Part shown: in pieces, positions 1 through 5,980 of the stretch
Layout: every line of letters begins with the position of its first letter
Position numbering within the stretch: the first letter of the stretch is position 1
Source of the DNA: an uncultured Clostridia bacterium
GTDB lineage: Bacteria; Bacillota; Clostridia; Lachnospirales; Bianqueaceae
Reading direction: 5' to 3'
DNA length: 6,424 nt
Assembly: GCA_937892735.1 (NCBI GenBank)
Contig: CALBGL010000096.1
Span: 1 to 6,424 of the forward strand
The notes under the pieces: model-generated
The model's input: only the letters and a program-made list of their open reading frames with translations
The model's database searches: none
Told to the model about the DNA's origin: nothing
Position numbers and translations under genes: made by a program

Positions 1-25
1 ATTCTGCGAAGTACCCCTTCAGATC

Positions 26-305
26 TGCGTATAAATCCGTTCCAAAGAGAACAAATATTCTTAAAATTATACGCCTCTCTGCGATTCTGAAGCATACTTC
101 TGTGGATCTGCGTATAAATCCATTTCAAAAAGAAACTAATATCTTCAAATTTATACGCATTCGTGAGATCGACGGCTAGCAAATCCCCAGAATGCGTATA
201 ACTCTGTAATATTTTCCCATTTTCAGCATCGTAAAAATAGAAACTCCCTAATTTATACGCAAATATGAGATCTGCAACGACAAACTCCTCGAAGTGCGTA
301 TAAAT
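26..305. repeat. Alternating inverted-repeat array (TGCGTATAAAT motif)
   Basis: An 11-base motif, TGCGTATAAAT, occurs seven times with strictly alternating orientation. Forward copies start at 26, 109, 193 and 295; reverse copies lie at 65-75, 149-159 and 251-261. Five of the seven are perfect; 65-75 has two mismatches and 193-203 has one. From the centre of each reverse copy to the next forward copy is 44 bases in all three cases. The forward-to-reverse distance is 39, 40 and then 58 bases. Two forward copies share a longer 17-base block (22-38 and 105-121). The segments between reverse and forward copies are related but diverged: 159-192 and 261-294 match at about 18 of 34 positions and share TGAGATC. 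This looks like a decayed tandem array of a palindromic unit of about 84 bases, organised like the BIME/REP elements of enterobacteria. No ORF or RNA family is recognised, and the left edge is cut by the window. Confidence 0.8.
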
Positions 306-351
306 CGAAAAATCGAAACATCGCACGAGGCACATTTTCTTTATATATTTT

Positions 352-379
352 AGGGGGACGCCGCTTTCGACGTCCCCCT
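352..379 (-). terminator. Hairpin after thrS, possible terminator
   Basis: A nine-pair GC-rich stem (352-360 with 371-379) lies ten bases beyond the thrS stop. Two more G-C pairs close a four-base loop. The one imperfect position (361/370) is a G-U wobble in minus-strand RNA but an A-C mismatch in plus-strand RNA, which favours the thrS direction. The sequence after the stem on the minus strand is TAAAATATAT, not a U-run. Intrinsic termination may therefore be inefficient, and the hairpin may act mainly as a 3'-end stabiliser. Confidence 0.6.
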
Positions 380-388
380 TGCTGATAC

Positions 389-2311
389 TTATTCTTCTTT
401 TGCCTTGCGGATCTCTTTTGTTTGGATTTCCTCCCGTACCTGTTCGATGAAAGCGGCGAGATCCATACTGCCCGCGTCGCCATCGTAACGGCTGCGCATA
501 GACACCTTGTGCTCTTCTTCCTCCTTCTGGCCGACGATCAGCATGTAGGGCACCTTCTCCAAACGGCTCTGGCGAATCTTATAGCCGATCTTCTCCGCAT
601 GCGTGTCGATCTCCGCGCGGATTCCGGCCGTCCGCAGTTCTTCAAGCACCTGCGCGCCGTATTCGAGATACTTATCCGAAATCGGCAGTACTTTCACCTG
701 TACCGGCGCCAGCCAAGTGGGGAATGCTCCCGCAAAATGCTCGATCAGAATGCCGATGAAACGCTCGATAGAACCGAATACCACGCGATGGATCATGATC
801 GGACGGTGCTTCTCTCCATCCGCTCCCGTATACTCCAGCTCAAACCGCAGCGGCAGCTGGAAATCCAGCTGAATCGTACCGCACTGCCAGGTCCTTCCGA
901 TGGAATCTTCCAGATGGAAGTCAATCTTCGGCCCATAAAAAGCGCCGTCGCCTTCGTTGATCACATAAGGCAGCCCCATATCGTCCAACGCGCTCCGCAG
1001 CGCATCCGTGGCCATCTCCCAGTCCTCATCGCTGCCCATGCTGTTATCCGGTCGCGTGGAAAGCTCCACATGATACTTGAATCCGAAGAGGCTATAAACC
1101 TCGTCAATCAGTTGCACCACACCCTTGATCTCGTCCTTGATCTGATCCGGCGTCATGAAAATATGGGCATCATCCTGCGTGAAGCAGCGTACCCGCATGA
1201 GACCATGCAACTGGCCGGACTTCTCGTGGCGGTGTACGATACCCAGTTCCCCCATCCGAATCGGCAGATCCCGATAAGAACGAGGTTCCGACTGATATAC
1301 CATAATCCCGCCCGGGCAGTTCATTGGCTTAATCGCGTAGTCCTGCTCGTCGATCACCGTAGTATACATGTTTTCTTTATAATGATCCCAATGTCCCGAT
1401 GTTTCCCATAACTTGCGGCTCAGGATGATGGGCGTGCTGATCTCCACATAACCGGCACGACGGTGAATCGCCCGCCAGTAGTCCAGCAGCGTGTTTTTCA
1501 GCACCATGCCGTTAGGCAGGAAGAAAGGAAAGCCCGGACCTTCCTCACGCATCATGAACAGGCCCTGTTCCCGGCCCAATTTCCTATGATCACGCTTCTT
1601 GGCCTCTTCGATTCTTGCCAGGTACTCGTCCAGTTCCACTTTCTTCGAAAATGCCGTTCCATAGATTCTTTGCAGCATCTTATTATGCTCATCTCCACGC
1701 CAGTAGGCGCCTGCAAGGCTCGTCAGCTTAAAGGCCTTAACGGGCTTCGTCGTCATCAGGTGGGGACCCGCACACAGATCGGTAAACTCGCCCTGCGAAT
1801 AGAAGCTGATCTCTTCGCCTTCTGGCAAGTCTTCGATCAATTCTACTTTATACGGCTCCGCCTTCTCCTTAAAATACGCGATGGCTTCCTCCCTCGGCAT
1901 CGTATAGCGCTTGATCTCAAGGTTTTCCTTGACGATCTTCTTCATCTCCTCTTCAATCTTCTCCAGATCTTCCGCTGTGAACGGCGTCTCCCGATCCACA
2001 TCATAATAAAAGCCTTCCGCGATGGAAGGGCCGATCGCGAGCTTGGTCTCCGGGTAGAGTCTCTTGATGGCCTGCGCCATGATATGCGACGCCGTATGAC
2101 GAAACGCACCCTTCCCCTTTTCGTCGCTAAACGTCAGGATATTCAGCTCACAGTCATGATCGACTATCGTTCGCAGATCCACAACCTCTCCATCCATTTC
2201 TCCCGCCGTTGCCATTCGGGCTAAACCCTCGCTGATATCCAGCGCGATCTCGTACACGCTCTTGGGCTCCTGATACTCCTTACAGGAACCGCCTTTCAGT
2301 GTGATCTTCAT
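389..2311 (-). CDS. thrS: Threonyl-tRNA synthetase
   Basis: The cytoplasmic class II enzyme that attaches threonine to tRNA-Thr and hydrolyses mischarged Ser-tRNA-Thr. The 640 residues match the full bacterial length (about 640). In order there is a TGS domain (1 to about 60), the editing domain with HTASH (H72, H76) and CAGPH (C180, H184), the class II core, and the C-terminal anticodon-binding domain (about 535-640). The zinc ligands that hold threonine are visible as C332 (MNCPGG), H383 (DDAHIF) and H508 (MIHRVV). Motif 2 is around R361 (VHRHE) and motif 3 around R517 (SIERFIG). All key residues are present, so both synthesis and editing should work. I chose the ATG at 2311 because it gives the family start MKITL and has AGGA six to eight bases upstream; an in-frame GTG at 2332 would add seven residues and lacks support. 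The gene is controlled by the T-box leader upstream. Confidence 0.98.
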   Translation of the reverse strand: MKITLKGGSCKEYQEPKSVYEIALDISEGLARMATAGEMDGEVVDLRTIVDHDCELNILTFSDEKGKGAFRHTASHIMAQAIKRLYPETKLAIGPSIAEGFYYDVDRETPFTAEDLEKIEEEMKKIVKENLEIKRYTMPREEAIAYFKEKAEPYKVELIEDLPEGEEISFYSQGEFTDLCAGPHLMTTKPVKAFKLTSLAGAYWRGDEHNKMLQRIYGTAFSKKVELDEYLARIEEAKKRDHRKLGREQGLFMMREEGPGFPFFLPNGMVLKNTLLDYWRAIHRRAGYVEISTPIILSRKLWETSGHWDHYKENMYTTVIDEQDYAIKPMNCPGGIMVYQSEPRSYRDLPIRMGELGIVHRHEKSGQLHGLMRVRCFTQDDAHIFMTPDQIKDEIKGVVQLIDEVYSLFGFKYHVELSTRPDNSMGSDEDWEMATDALRSALDDMGLPYVINEGDGAFYGPKIDFHLEDSIGRTWQCGTIQLDFQLPLRFELEYTGADGEKHRPIMIHRVVFGSIERFIGILIEHFAGAFPTWLAPVQVKVLPISDKYLEYGAQVLEELRTAGIRAEIDTHAEKIGYKIRQSRLEKVPYMLIVGQKEEEEHKVSMRSRYDGDAGSMDLAAFIEQVREEIQTKEIRKAKEE

Positions 2312-2317
2312 CTTCCT

Positions 2318-2325
2318 CTTCCTTT
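2318..2325 (-). promoter_or_regulatory. Ribosome binding site deciding the thrS start
   Basis: On the minus strand AAAGGAAG lies six bases before the ATG at 2311, inside a purine-rich stretch (2312-2330). It supports 2311 over the in-frame GTG at 2332, whose codon is itself at the edge of this purine tract. Confidence 0.7.
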
Positions 2326-2359
2326 CTTCCACATTTTTCCGTGCCGCTCCGTCGGAAAC

Positions 2360-2384
2360 AAAAAAGACATTCCACCGGAATGTC
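2360..2384 (-). terminator. T-box regulated intrinsic terminator
   Basis: On the minus strand GACATTCC (2384-2377) pairs with GGAATGTC (2373-2366) around a GGT loop, followed directly by six U residues, then GUUU. This is the terminator that the T-box antiterminator competes with. It lies about 50 bases before the thrS start codon. Confidence 0.9.
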
Positions 2385-2643
2385 CCTCTATCTCGAAATC
2401 AACGCCCACACAGAAACACTCCATACAGGGACGGGAAATACCCGCGGTTCCACCCTGCTTGTTTTCCATGGAAAACCATCTTCATTCATAGGATGATAAC
2501 GGAATCACCGGACCGTATTGGGGCCGCTCTGAGGTGGTCTTCATGCGAACTCTTCGGAAGCGCTTACAGCCCGCGGCACTTCTCTCTGGGCCAGATCATT
2601 CGCATTACTCTTCTCATCAACGCATTATCCCTTATTTGAGAAC
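2360..2643 (-). promoter_or_regulatory. T-box riboswitch (tRNA-Thr sensing) upstream of thrS
   Basis: A transcribed leader that binds tRNA-Thr and lets transcription proceed into thrS when the tRNA is uncharged. The diagnostic T-box sequence AGGGTGGAACCGCG is at 2456-2443 (minus strand), within an antiterminator formed by GCAGGG and CCCTGT flanks. Stem I blocks resembling the family are AGTA (2609-2606) after GATGAGAAG, AGAGAG (2587-2582) and GGCTG (2571-2567). The specifier region reads GAAGACCACC; the first ACC (2538-2536), a threonine codon followed by A, is the likely specifier. An intrinsic terminator follows at 2384-2360. The promoter lies just upstream, so the leader is about 330 bases to the start codon. 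The match between the ACC specifier and the downstream gene makes the call secure; exact stem boundaries were not folded. Confidence 0.95.
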
Positions 2644-2649
2644 ACTTCC

Positions 2650-2678
2650 ATTATAAACTTCCCTCCGTCAAAAGTCAA
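2650..2678 (-). promoter_or_regulatory. Sigma-A type promoter of the T-box/thrS transcript
   Basis: The minus strand reads TTGACT (2678-2673), a 17-base spacer, then a perfect TATAAT (2655-2650). The expected transcription start is near 2643, immediately before stem I of the T-box. Sequence and spacing are close to the consensus. Confidence 0.9.
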
Positions 2679-2733
2679 GATCCCTTTTTCTTTTACGCAA
2701 TTTTCTCCTTTTTCTAACATGGATTATAAAATT

Positions 2734-2750
2734 TTAACAAATTCTTTACA
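2734..2750 (+). promoter_or_regulatory. PhoP-box-like direct repeat before the phosphate permease
   Basis: TTAACA (2734-2739) and TTTACA (2745-2750) are separated by five bases, an 11-base period. This matches the Bacillus subtilis PhoP half-site pattern TT(A/T/C)ACA repeated with about five-base gaps. The second half-site is also the -35 element of the permease promoter. Weaker half-sites may exist at 2714 (CTAACA) and 2724 (TTATAA). Binding is inferred from sequence and from the phosphate gene downstream. The AT-rich setting means such hexamers can arise by chance. Confidence 0.5.
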
Positions 2751-2773
2751 GGAGAGTTTTTTTCCGTTATAAT
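2745..2773 (+). promoter_or_regulatory. Promoter of the pit operon
   Basis: TTTACA (2745-2750), a 17-base spacer and a perfect TATAAT (2768-2773). Transcription should start near 2780, giving a leader of about 55 bases. It is divergent from the thrS promoter, with about 65 bases between the two -35 elements. Confidence 0.85.
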
Positions 2774-2780
2774 AGAGATA

Positions 2781-2805
2781 TATGCGGGGACTGCCCTCCT
2801 GCATA
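2781..2805 (+). other. Possible 5'-end hairpin in the pit leader
   Basis: TATGC (2781-2785) can pair with GCATA (2801-2805), with GGG inside able to pair with CCC (2794-2796). It would sit at the very 5' end of the mRNA, where such stems can protect against decay. It matches no riboswitch I recognise, and the pairing is short. Confidence 0.3.
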
Positions 2806-2821
2806 CATACTCTGAACCTGT

Positions 2822-2827
2822 AGGTGA
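2822..2827 (+). promoter_or_regulatory. Ribosome binding site supporting a TTG start
   Basis: AGGTGA lies six bases before the TTG at 2834. The in-frame ATG at 2849 is 21 bases away and has no purine-rich site of its own. The ATG at 2829 opens a frame that stops after two codons. Confidence 0.65.
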
Positions 2828-2833
2828 TATGAT

Positions 2834-3886
2834 TTGACAGTAGAATTTATGGATTTCTTACAACAATTGGCAGGCAATCCACTCCTGATGATCACGGTCA
2901 TATTGACTCTCGGCGTTATCCTGGTCAATGGCTGGACCGATGCTCCCAACGCGATTGCCACATGCGTATCCACTCGGGCCATGAAGGCATCCAGCGCCAT
3001 CCTGATGGCTGCTGTATTCAACTTCTTGGGTGTACTGGTCATGACCATGATCAACTCCAACGTGGCCATGACGATCTACAATATGGTGGACTTTGGCACT
3101 AATACCGGAGACGCCACGATTGCCCTGTGTGCCGCCCTCTTTGCCATCGTGCTCTGGGCTACCGTCGCATGGAAATTTGGGATTCCTACCAGTGAAAGCC
3201 ACGCGCTGATCGCTGGCCTTTCCGGCGCCGCGATTGCTCTGCATGGCAACCTCAGCGGCATCAATCCTTCCGAGTGGGTAAAAGTTCTTTATGGTTTGCT
3301 TCTCTCCACCTTCCTTGGTTTTTCTTTCGGCTTTATCTGTACCCGGATCATTGAGTTTCTTTTCCATGGTGTCGATCGCCGTAAGGCCAATCCCAAATTC
3401 AAGAAGGCACAGGTAGCCGCCGGCGCGGCAATGGCCTTTATGCATGGCGCTCAAGACGGGCAGAAGTTTATGAGCGTATTCCTATTGGGTATCTTTCTTG
3501 TGAATGGAGACAGTCAGACCAATCAGTTCGTGATTCCGATTTGGCTGATGGTATTGTGTTCCGTCGTCATGGCCTTTGGTACTTCTATCGGAGGATACCG
3601 TATCATCAAGTCTGTCGGACTGGATATGGTACATCTGGACACGTATCAGGGATTTGCCGCGGATCTGGGCGCCGCAGGATGTCTGCTCCTATCCTCCCTC
3701 ACGGGTATCCCTGTGAGTACCACCCACACAAAGACGACTTCCATCATGGGCGTCGGCGCTTCCAAACGTCTGTCTGCCGTCAATTGGAAAATTGTGAAGG
3801 AAATGTCTTTGGCCTGGGTCTTTACGTTTCCCGGCTGCGGCCTTCTGGGATTCATCGTCGCCAAGGTCTTTATGTACATATTCTAA
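2834..3886 (+). CDS. pit: PiT-family inorganic phosphate permease
   Basis: A cytoplasmic-membrane carrier for inorganic phosphate, normally driven by cation symport. The 350 residues fit the shorter bacterial PiT proteins. The family's inverted internal duplication is visible. The first half has NGWTDAPNA (32-40) followed by GIPTSESH (116-123); the second half has HGAQDGQ (204-210) followed by GIPVSTTH (291-298). These correspond to the paired GxND-type signatures and the P(T/V)S(T/E) loops. Hydrophobic segments run through most of the chain, with one polar cytoplasmic loop near 178-195 (HGVDRRKANPKFKK). I start at TTG 2834 because it has AGGTGA correctly spaced; ATG 2849 would remove only five residues. 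The next gene follows after 18 bases, so the two are co-transcribed. Sulfate is transported by some relatives, but the DUF47 partner favours phosphate. Confidence 0.95.
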   Translation: MTVEFMDFLQQLAGNPLLMITVILTLGVILVNGWTDAPNAIATCVSTRAMKASSAILMAAVFNFLGVLVMTMINSNVAMTIYNMVDFGTNTGDATIALCAALFAIVLWATVAWKFGIPTSESHALIAGLSGAAIALHGNLSGINPSEWVKVLYGLLLSTFLGFSFGFICTRIIEFLFHGVDRRKANPKFKKAQVAAGAAMAFMHGAQDGQKFMSVFLLGIFLVNGDSQTNQFVIPIWLMVLCSVVMAFGTSIGGYRIIKSVGLDMVHLDTYQGFAADLGAAGCLLLSSLTGIPVSTTHTKTTSIMGVGASKRLSAVNWKIVKEMSLAWVFTFPGCGLLGFIVAKVFMYIF

Positions 3887-3904
3887 AACGCAAGGAGAAG
3901 AGCT

Positions 3905-4537
3905 ATGAGTTTTATGAGACACAAACAAGATTATGATTATTTCGATTCTTTCTGTCAAGTGGGAAAACTGGCCAGCGACTCCGCTGAGTATCTGCATCGC
4001 GCCATCACCTCGTTTCAAGTTGAGAAGATCAACACCTATGTAGAAGAGATGCACAAGTTGGAGCATGCCGCCGACGAAAGAAGACATGAATTAAATAAAC
4101 AACTAGCCCGAGAATTCATGCCGCCCATCGAACGCGAAGACATCTCCACACTGTCCCAGGAGCTGGATAACGTAGTAGACTCCGTAGAGGATATTATTCG
4201 GAAGATCTATATGTTCAACATTGAAGAGATGCGTTCCGAAGCCCTGGAATTTGCCCAGCTGATCATGGACACCTGCGCCGTTTTCTATAAGCTGCTGCAG
4301 GAATTTGCCGACTTTAAGAAATCCAAAAAGATCCAGCAGTATATCATCGAGATCAACACGCTGGAAAATAAGGGAGACAAGCTCCATACCGATTCGATCC
4401 GCCGCCTGTTTACGGATACAGTTTCGCCGCATGCTCTCCTGGCTTGGACTGTCATCTTTGACGCCATGGAAAACGCGCTGGATGCCTGCGAGAATACCGC
4501 CGATATCATTGACAGTACGATCACAAAGAACACCTGA
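3905..4537 (+). CDS. DUF47 (PhoU-like) phosphate transport accessory protein
   Basis: A cytoplasmic all-helical protein of the DUF47/TIGR00153 family (B. subtilis YkaA-like), related to PhoU and typically encoded beside PiT permeases, whose activity it is thought to modulate. The 210 residues are the usual length. Acidic ExxxD motifs like those that bind metal in PhoU are present: EHAAD (53-57), ENKGD (154-158) and ENTAD (196-200), together with ELDNVVDSVED (86-96). No membrane segment is seen. AAGGAG (3892-3897) stands seven bases before the ATG, an excellent ribosome binding site in the gap after pit. In many genomes this gene precedes the permease; here it follows. TGA at the end is followed at once by TAA. 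The family assignment is firm; the exact regulatory role is inferred from relatives. Confidence 0.93.
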   Translation: MSFMRHKQDYDYFDSFCQVGKLASDSAEYLHRAITSFQVEKINTYVEEMHKLEHAADERRHELNKQLAREFMPPIEREDISTLSQELDNVVDSVEDIIRKIYMFNIEEMRSEALEFAQLIMDTCAVFYKLLQEFADFKKSKKIQQYIIEINTLENKGDKLHTDSIRRLFTDTVSPHALLAWTVIFDAMENALDACENTADIIDSTITKNT

Positions 4538-4543
4538 TAAAAT

Positions 4544-4588
4544 AAAAAAAAGAGAGCCGCTTCATTCTGAAAACCGATGATGAAGCGG
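4544..4588 (-). terminator. Hairpin with minus-strand U-run (terminator for the convergent lipoprotein gene)
   Basis: A nine-pair stem (4557-4565 with 4580-4588) with a 14-base loop. On the minus strand it is followed by CTCTC and eight U residues (4551-4544), so it probably ends the minus-strand transcript coming from 4656. In plus-strand RNA the stem can extend by several pairs, with G-U wobbles, into TTCTT, so weak action in both directions is possible. Confidence 0.6.
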
Positions 4589-4610
4589 TTCTTCGCTTAT
4601 GCTCACTCAC

Positions 4611-4657
4611 AAATCCAGGATCTCTCCGCATAGGAGTGTATCCTGGATTTTTTGTTT
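4611..4657 (+). terminator. Intrinsic terminator of the pit operon
   Basis: An 11-pair stem AAATCCAGGAT (4611-4621) with ATCCTGGATTT (4640-4650), plus an inner CTCC/GGAG stem (4624-4627 with 4633-4636). On the plus strand TTT, G and TTT follow (4651-4657). It overlaps the stop codon of the convergent gene by two bases. Confidence 0.85.
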
Positions 4658-5879
4658 ACTTCTCCCGAATGTGGATGACCGTCTGTGTGCCTTCCTCGCT
4701 CTCCACATCACAGGGCAGCGCTATGCTCATCTCTCCGCTTCCGAACAGAAAGCCACTGCATTCCTCTTTTCCGATATCGATTTTGAAGCTTTGATCCTGT
4801 TCAAAATCATATAGGTATACATTTCCCTCTCCTGAACTTACAGTATACACCACATATCGATCACCCAGTCCCCTAAATGAAAACGCATCCGGCAGTATAC
4901 GTAACTCCCCTGTCCTATCATTCTTCGCGTATTTTATAAGACAGCTGGAGCGATAAACCACCCATTCTCCAACAAGGTCCACCGTCGTTGGTTCTTCCGT
5001 ATCATATTTGAAATCCAGAGGCATCTCATAGATCTCTTTCGTCTTCAGGTTATAGCGCAGCGCGTACCATTGCCTGCCATCGTAATCGGCCCCATACACC
5101 TCATCGCCCCTTCCGAGAAGTTGAAGATTCAGTTTTCCCACCTGGAAAAGCGCCGTCCACGTGTCTGTCCGGGGATCGTATCCACAGACCGTTCCGTACT
5201 CCTGCCCCTTATAATCCAGCTCCACGATCAATTGATCCTGCATGGCAAACACATCGGGTTCTGTTTCCACCGCCGAATTCTCCTTGGAGTTTAGGATCTC
5301 ATGGGGCGTCTCCGGTTCGCTCAGAGGCACATAGTAGAGACTCCATTCGGTTCCCATGGGGGTATGCTCGCTCCAGAACAGATAGGACTCTGTCAGCATG
5401 ACGTCCTGGATAAAATTTCCATTTTGTGCCTTCTGTTCGAACATGAACCGAAGCCCGTCATCCTCCCTTTTATACACCACCATTCGTCTCTCATCGCCTT
5501 TGCCCTCCATGATCAGCCAGTCGCCTCTGCAATAGGCATCCGAAGCCTGCGCCGCGGGAACCTCTTCCGTTATGATTTCCACGTCTGTCAGGATCGACGC
5601 GTCAAAATCGGAAAGCGGATTGTCATTCCTTCTCTCCCACCGCCAGTCGTATGCTTCCATACGATCTCGCCCGATTTCTTCCTGATCCGGCGTATGGGGC
5701 TTTCTCGGAAACTCCCCTTCTCGAAGCACCCACAGGCTTTTTACTTCCTCCGCCGACGCGCTGCTCTCCTCCACAACGGAAGAAGGCTCGGATGCCTGGC
5801 TATTCCGCGGTTCCGACGTCTCGCAGCCAGTCATAACCATCATAAACAGCACCAGACACAATGATATCGCTTTTCTCAT
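4656..5879 (-). CDS. Putative surface lipoprotein with beta-propeller-like repeats
   Basis: Family not recognised. The 407 residues begin with a type II signal peptide: RK, a hydrophobic stretch (4-16) and MTGC with the lipidated cysteine at 19. A Ser/Glu-rich linker (20-46) follows, so the protein should be anchored outside the membrane. From about 117 to the end I see seven stretches of alternating hydrophobic/aromatic strands: about 117-150, 165-196, 214-246, 258-286, 302-329, 340-368 and 375-405. Many have a WLIM/YLFW/WVVY/YVVY strand, a turn, then a VYLYD-like strand. This suggests a seven-bladed propeller of TolB or DUF5050-like type, but that is inference without a profile search. I chose ATG 5879 because it has AAGGGGG five bases upstream and exposes the signal peptide. 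An upstream ATG at 5966 lies inside another gene's terminator. It is convergent with the pit operon and appears monocistronic. Confidence 0.85.
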   Translation of the reverse strand: MRKAISLCLVLFMMVMTGCETSEPRNSQASEPSSVVEESSASAEEVKSLWVLREGEFPRKPHTPDQEEIGRDRMEAYDWRWERRNDNPLSDFDASILTDVEIITEEVPAAQASDAYCRGDWLIMEGKGDERRMVVYKREDDGLRFMFEQKAQNGNFIQDVMLTESYLFWSEHTPMGTEWSLYYVPLSEPETPHEILNSKENSAVETEPDVFAMQDQLIVELDYKGQEYGTVCGYDPRTDTWTALFQVGKLNLQLLGRGDEVYGADYDGRQWYALRYNLKTKEIYEMPLDFKYDTEEPTTVDLVGEWVVYRSSCLIKYAKNDRTGELRILPDAFSFRGLGDRYVVYTVSSGEGNVYLYDFEQDQSFKIDIGKEECSGFLFGSGEMSIALPCDVESEEGTQTVIHIREK

Positions 5880-5884
5880 AGTAT

Positions 5885-5891
5885 CCCCCTT
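5885..5891 (-). promoter_or_regulatory. Ribosome binding site of the lipoprotein gene
   Basis: AAGGGGG on the minus strand, five bases before ATG 5879. The octamer GGGGGATA containing it recurs at 5928-5921, 39 bases upstream; whether the second copy has a role is unknown. Confidence 0.6.
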
Positions 5892-5905
5892 ATCATCGCC
5901 ATGGG

Positions 5906-5911
5906 ATAATA
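5906..5911 (-). promoter_or_regulatory. Possible -10 element of the lipoprotein gene
   Basis: TATTAT on the minus strand, about 27 bases before the start codon. No convincing -35 hexamer lies 16-18 bases upstream; the best is TTAGCC. A promoter is expected here because a terminator precedes it, but this exact element is weakly supported. Confidence 0.3.
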
Positions 5912-5945
5912 ACCACTTTCTATCCCCCAGGCTAAACAATTGTAT

Positions 5946-5974
5946 AAAACGGTGGGGAATCCACATTCCCCACC
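5946..5974 (-). terminator. Terminator of the gene at the right edge
   Basis: A perfect ten-pair stem (5951-5960 with 5965-5974), GTGG loop, then GTTTT on the minus strand. It begins six bases after the stop codon at 5981, and separates that gene from the lipoprotein gene. Confidence 0.85.
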
Positions 5975-5980
5975 GAATCC

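Noticed and set aside
1..348. The array as a CRISPR, with 34-base spacers between repeats.
   Set aside because: The 34-base segments share sequence with one another (TGAGATC; about half identity), the would-be repeats vary from 49 to 68 bases with poorly conserved interiors, and no cas gene is in the window.
1..348. The array as a TIGR-type guide array with alternating repeats.
   Set aside because: As I know them, those arrays have much shorter spacers, and no Tas-like gene is present; only the alternation is similar.
253..483. A 76-codon minus-strand frame over the thrS 3' end and the hairpin.
   Set aside because: It overlaps the thrS coding end in another frame, crosses the terminator-like stem, and encodes a Lys/Arg-rich low-complexity peptide.
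422..1411. A long open frame on the plus strand opposite thrS (also 1463-2224).
   Set aside because: Both are antisense to a fully intact, conserved thrS and encode low-complexity His/Arg/Leu-rich proteins without domain features.
2312..2332. GTG at 2332 as the thrS start.
   Set aside because: It adds EERKRK-like residues translated from the ribosome-binding purine tract; ATG 2311 gives the conserved family N-terminus.
2301..2639. A 112-codon plus-strand frame across the T-box region.
   Set aside because: It lies on the strand opposite a structured regulatory leader whose sequence is explained by the T-box.
2858..3454. A 198-codon minus-strand frame opposite the permease.
   Set aside because: It is a shadow of the conserved PiT gene, and its product is Gly/His/Asp-rich without recognisable motifs.
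5880..5966. ATG at 5966 as the lipoprotein start.
   Set aside because: It falls within the terminator stem of the upstream gene and would bury the lipoprotein signal peptide behind 29 residues.
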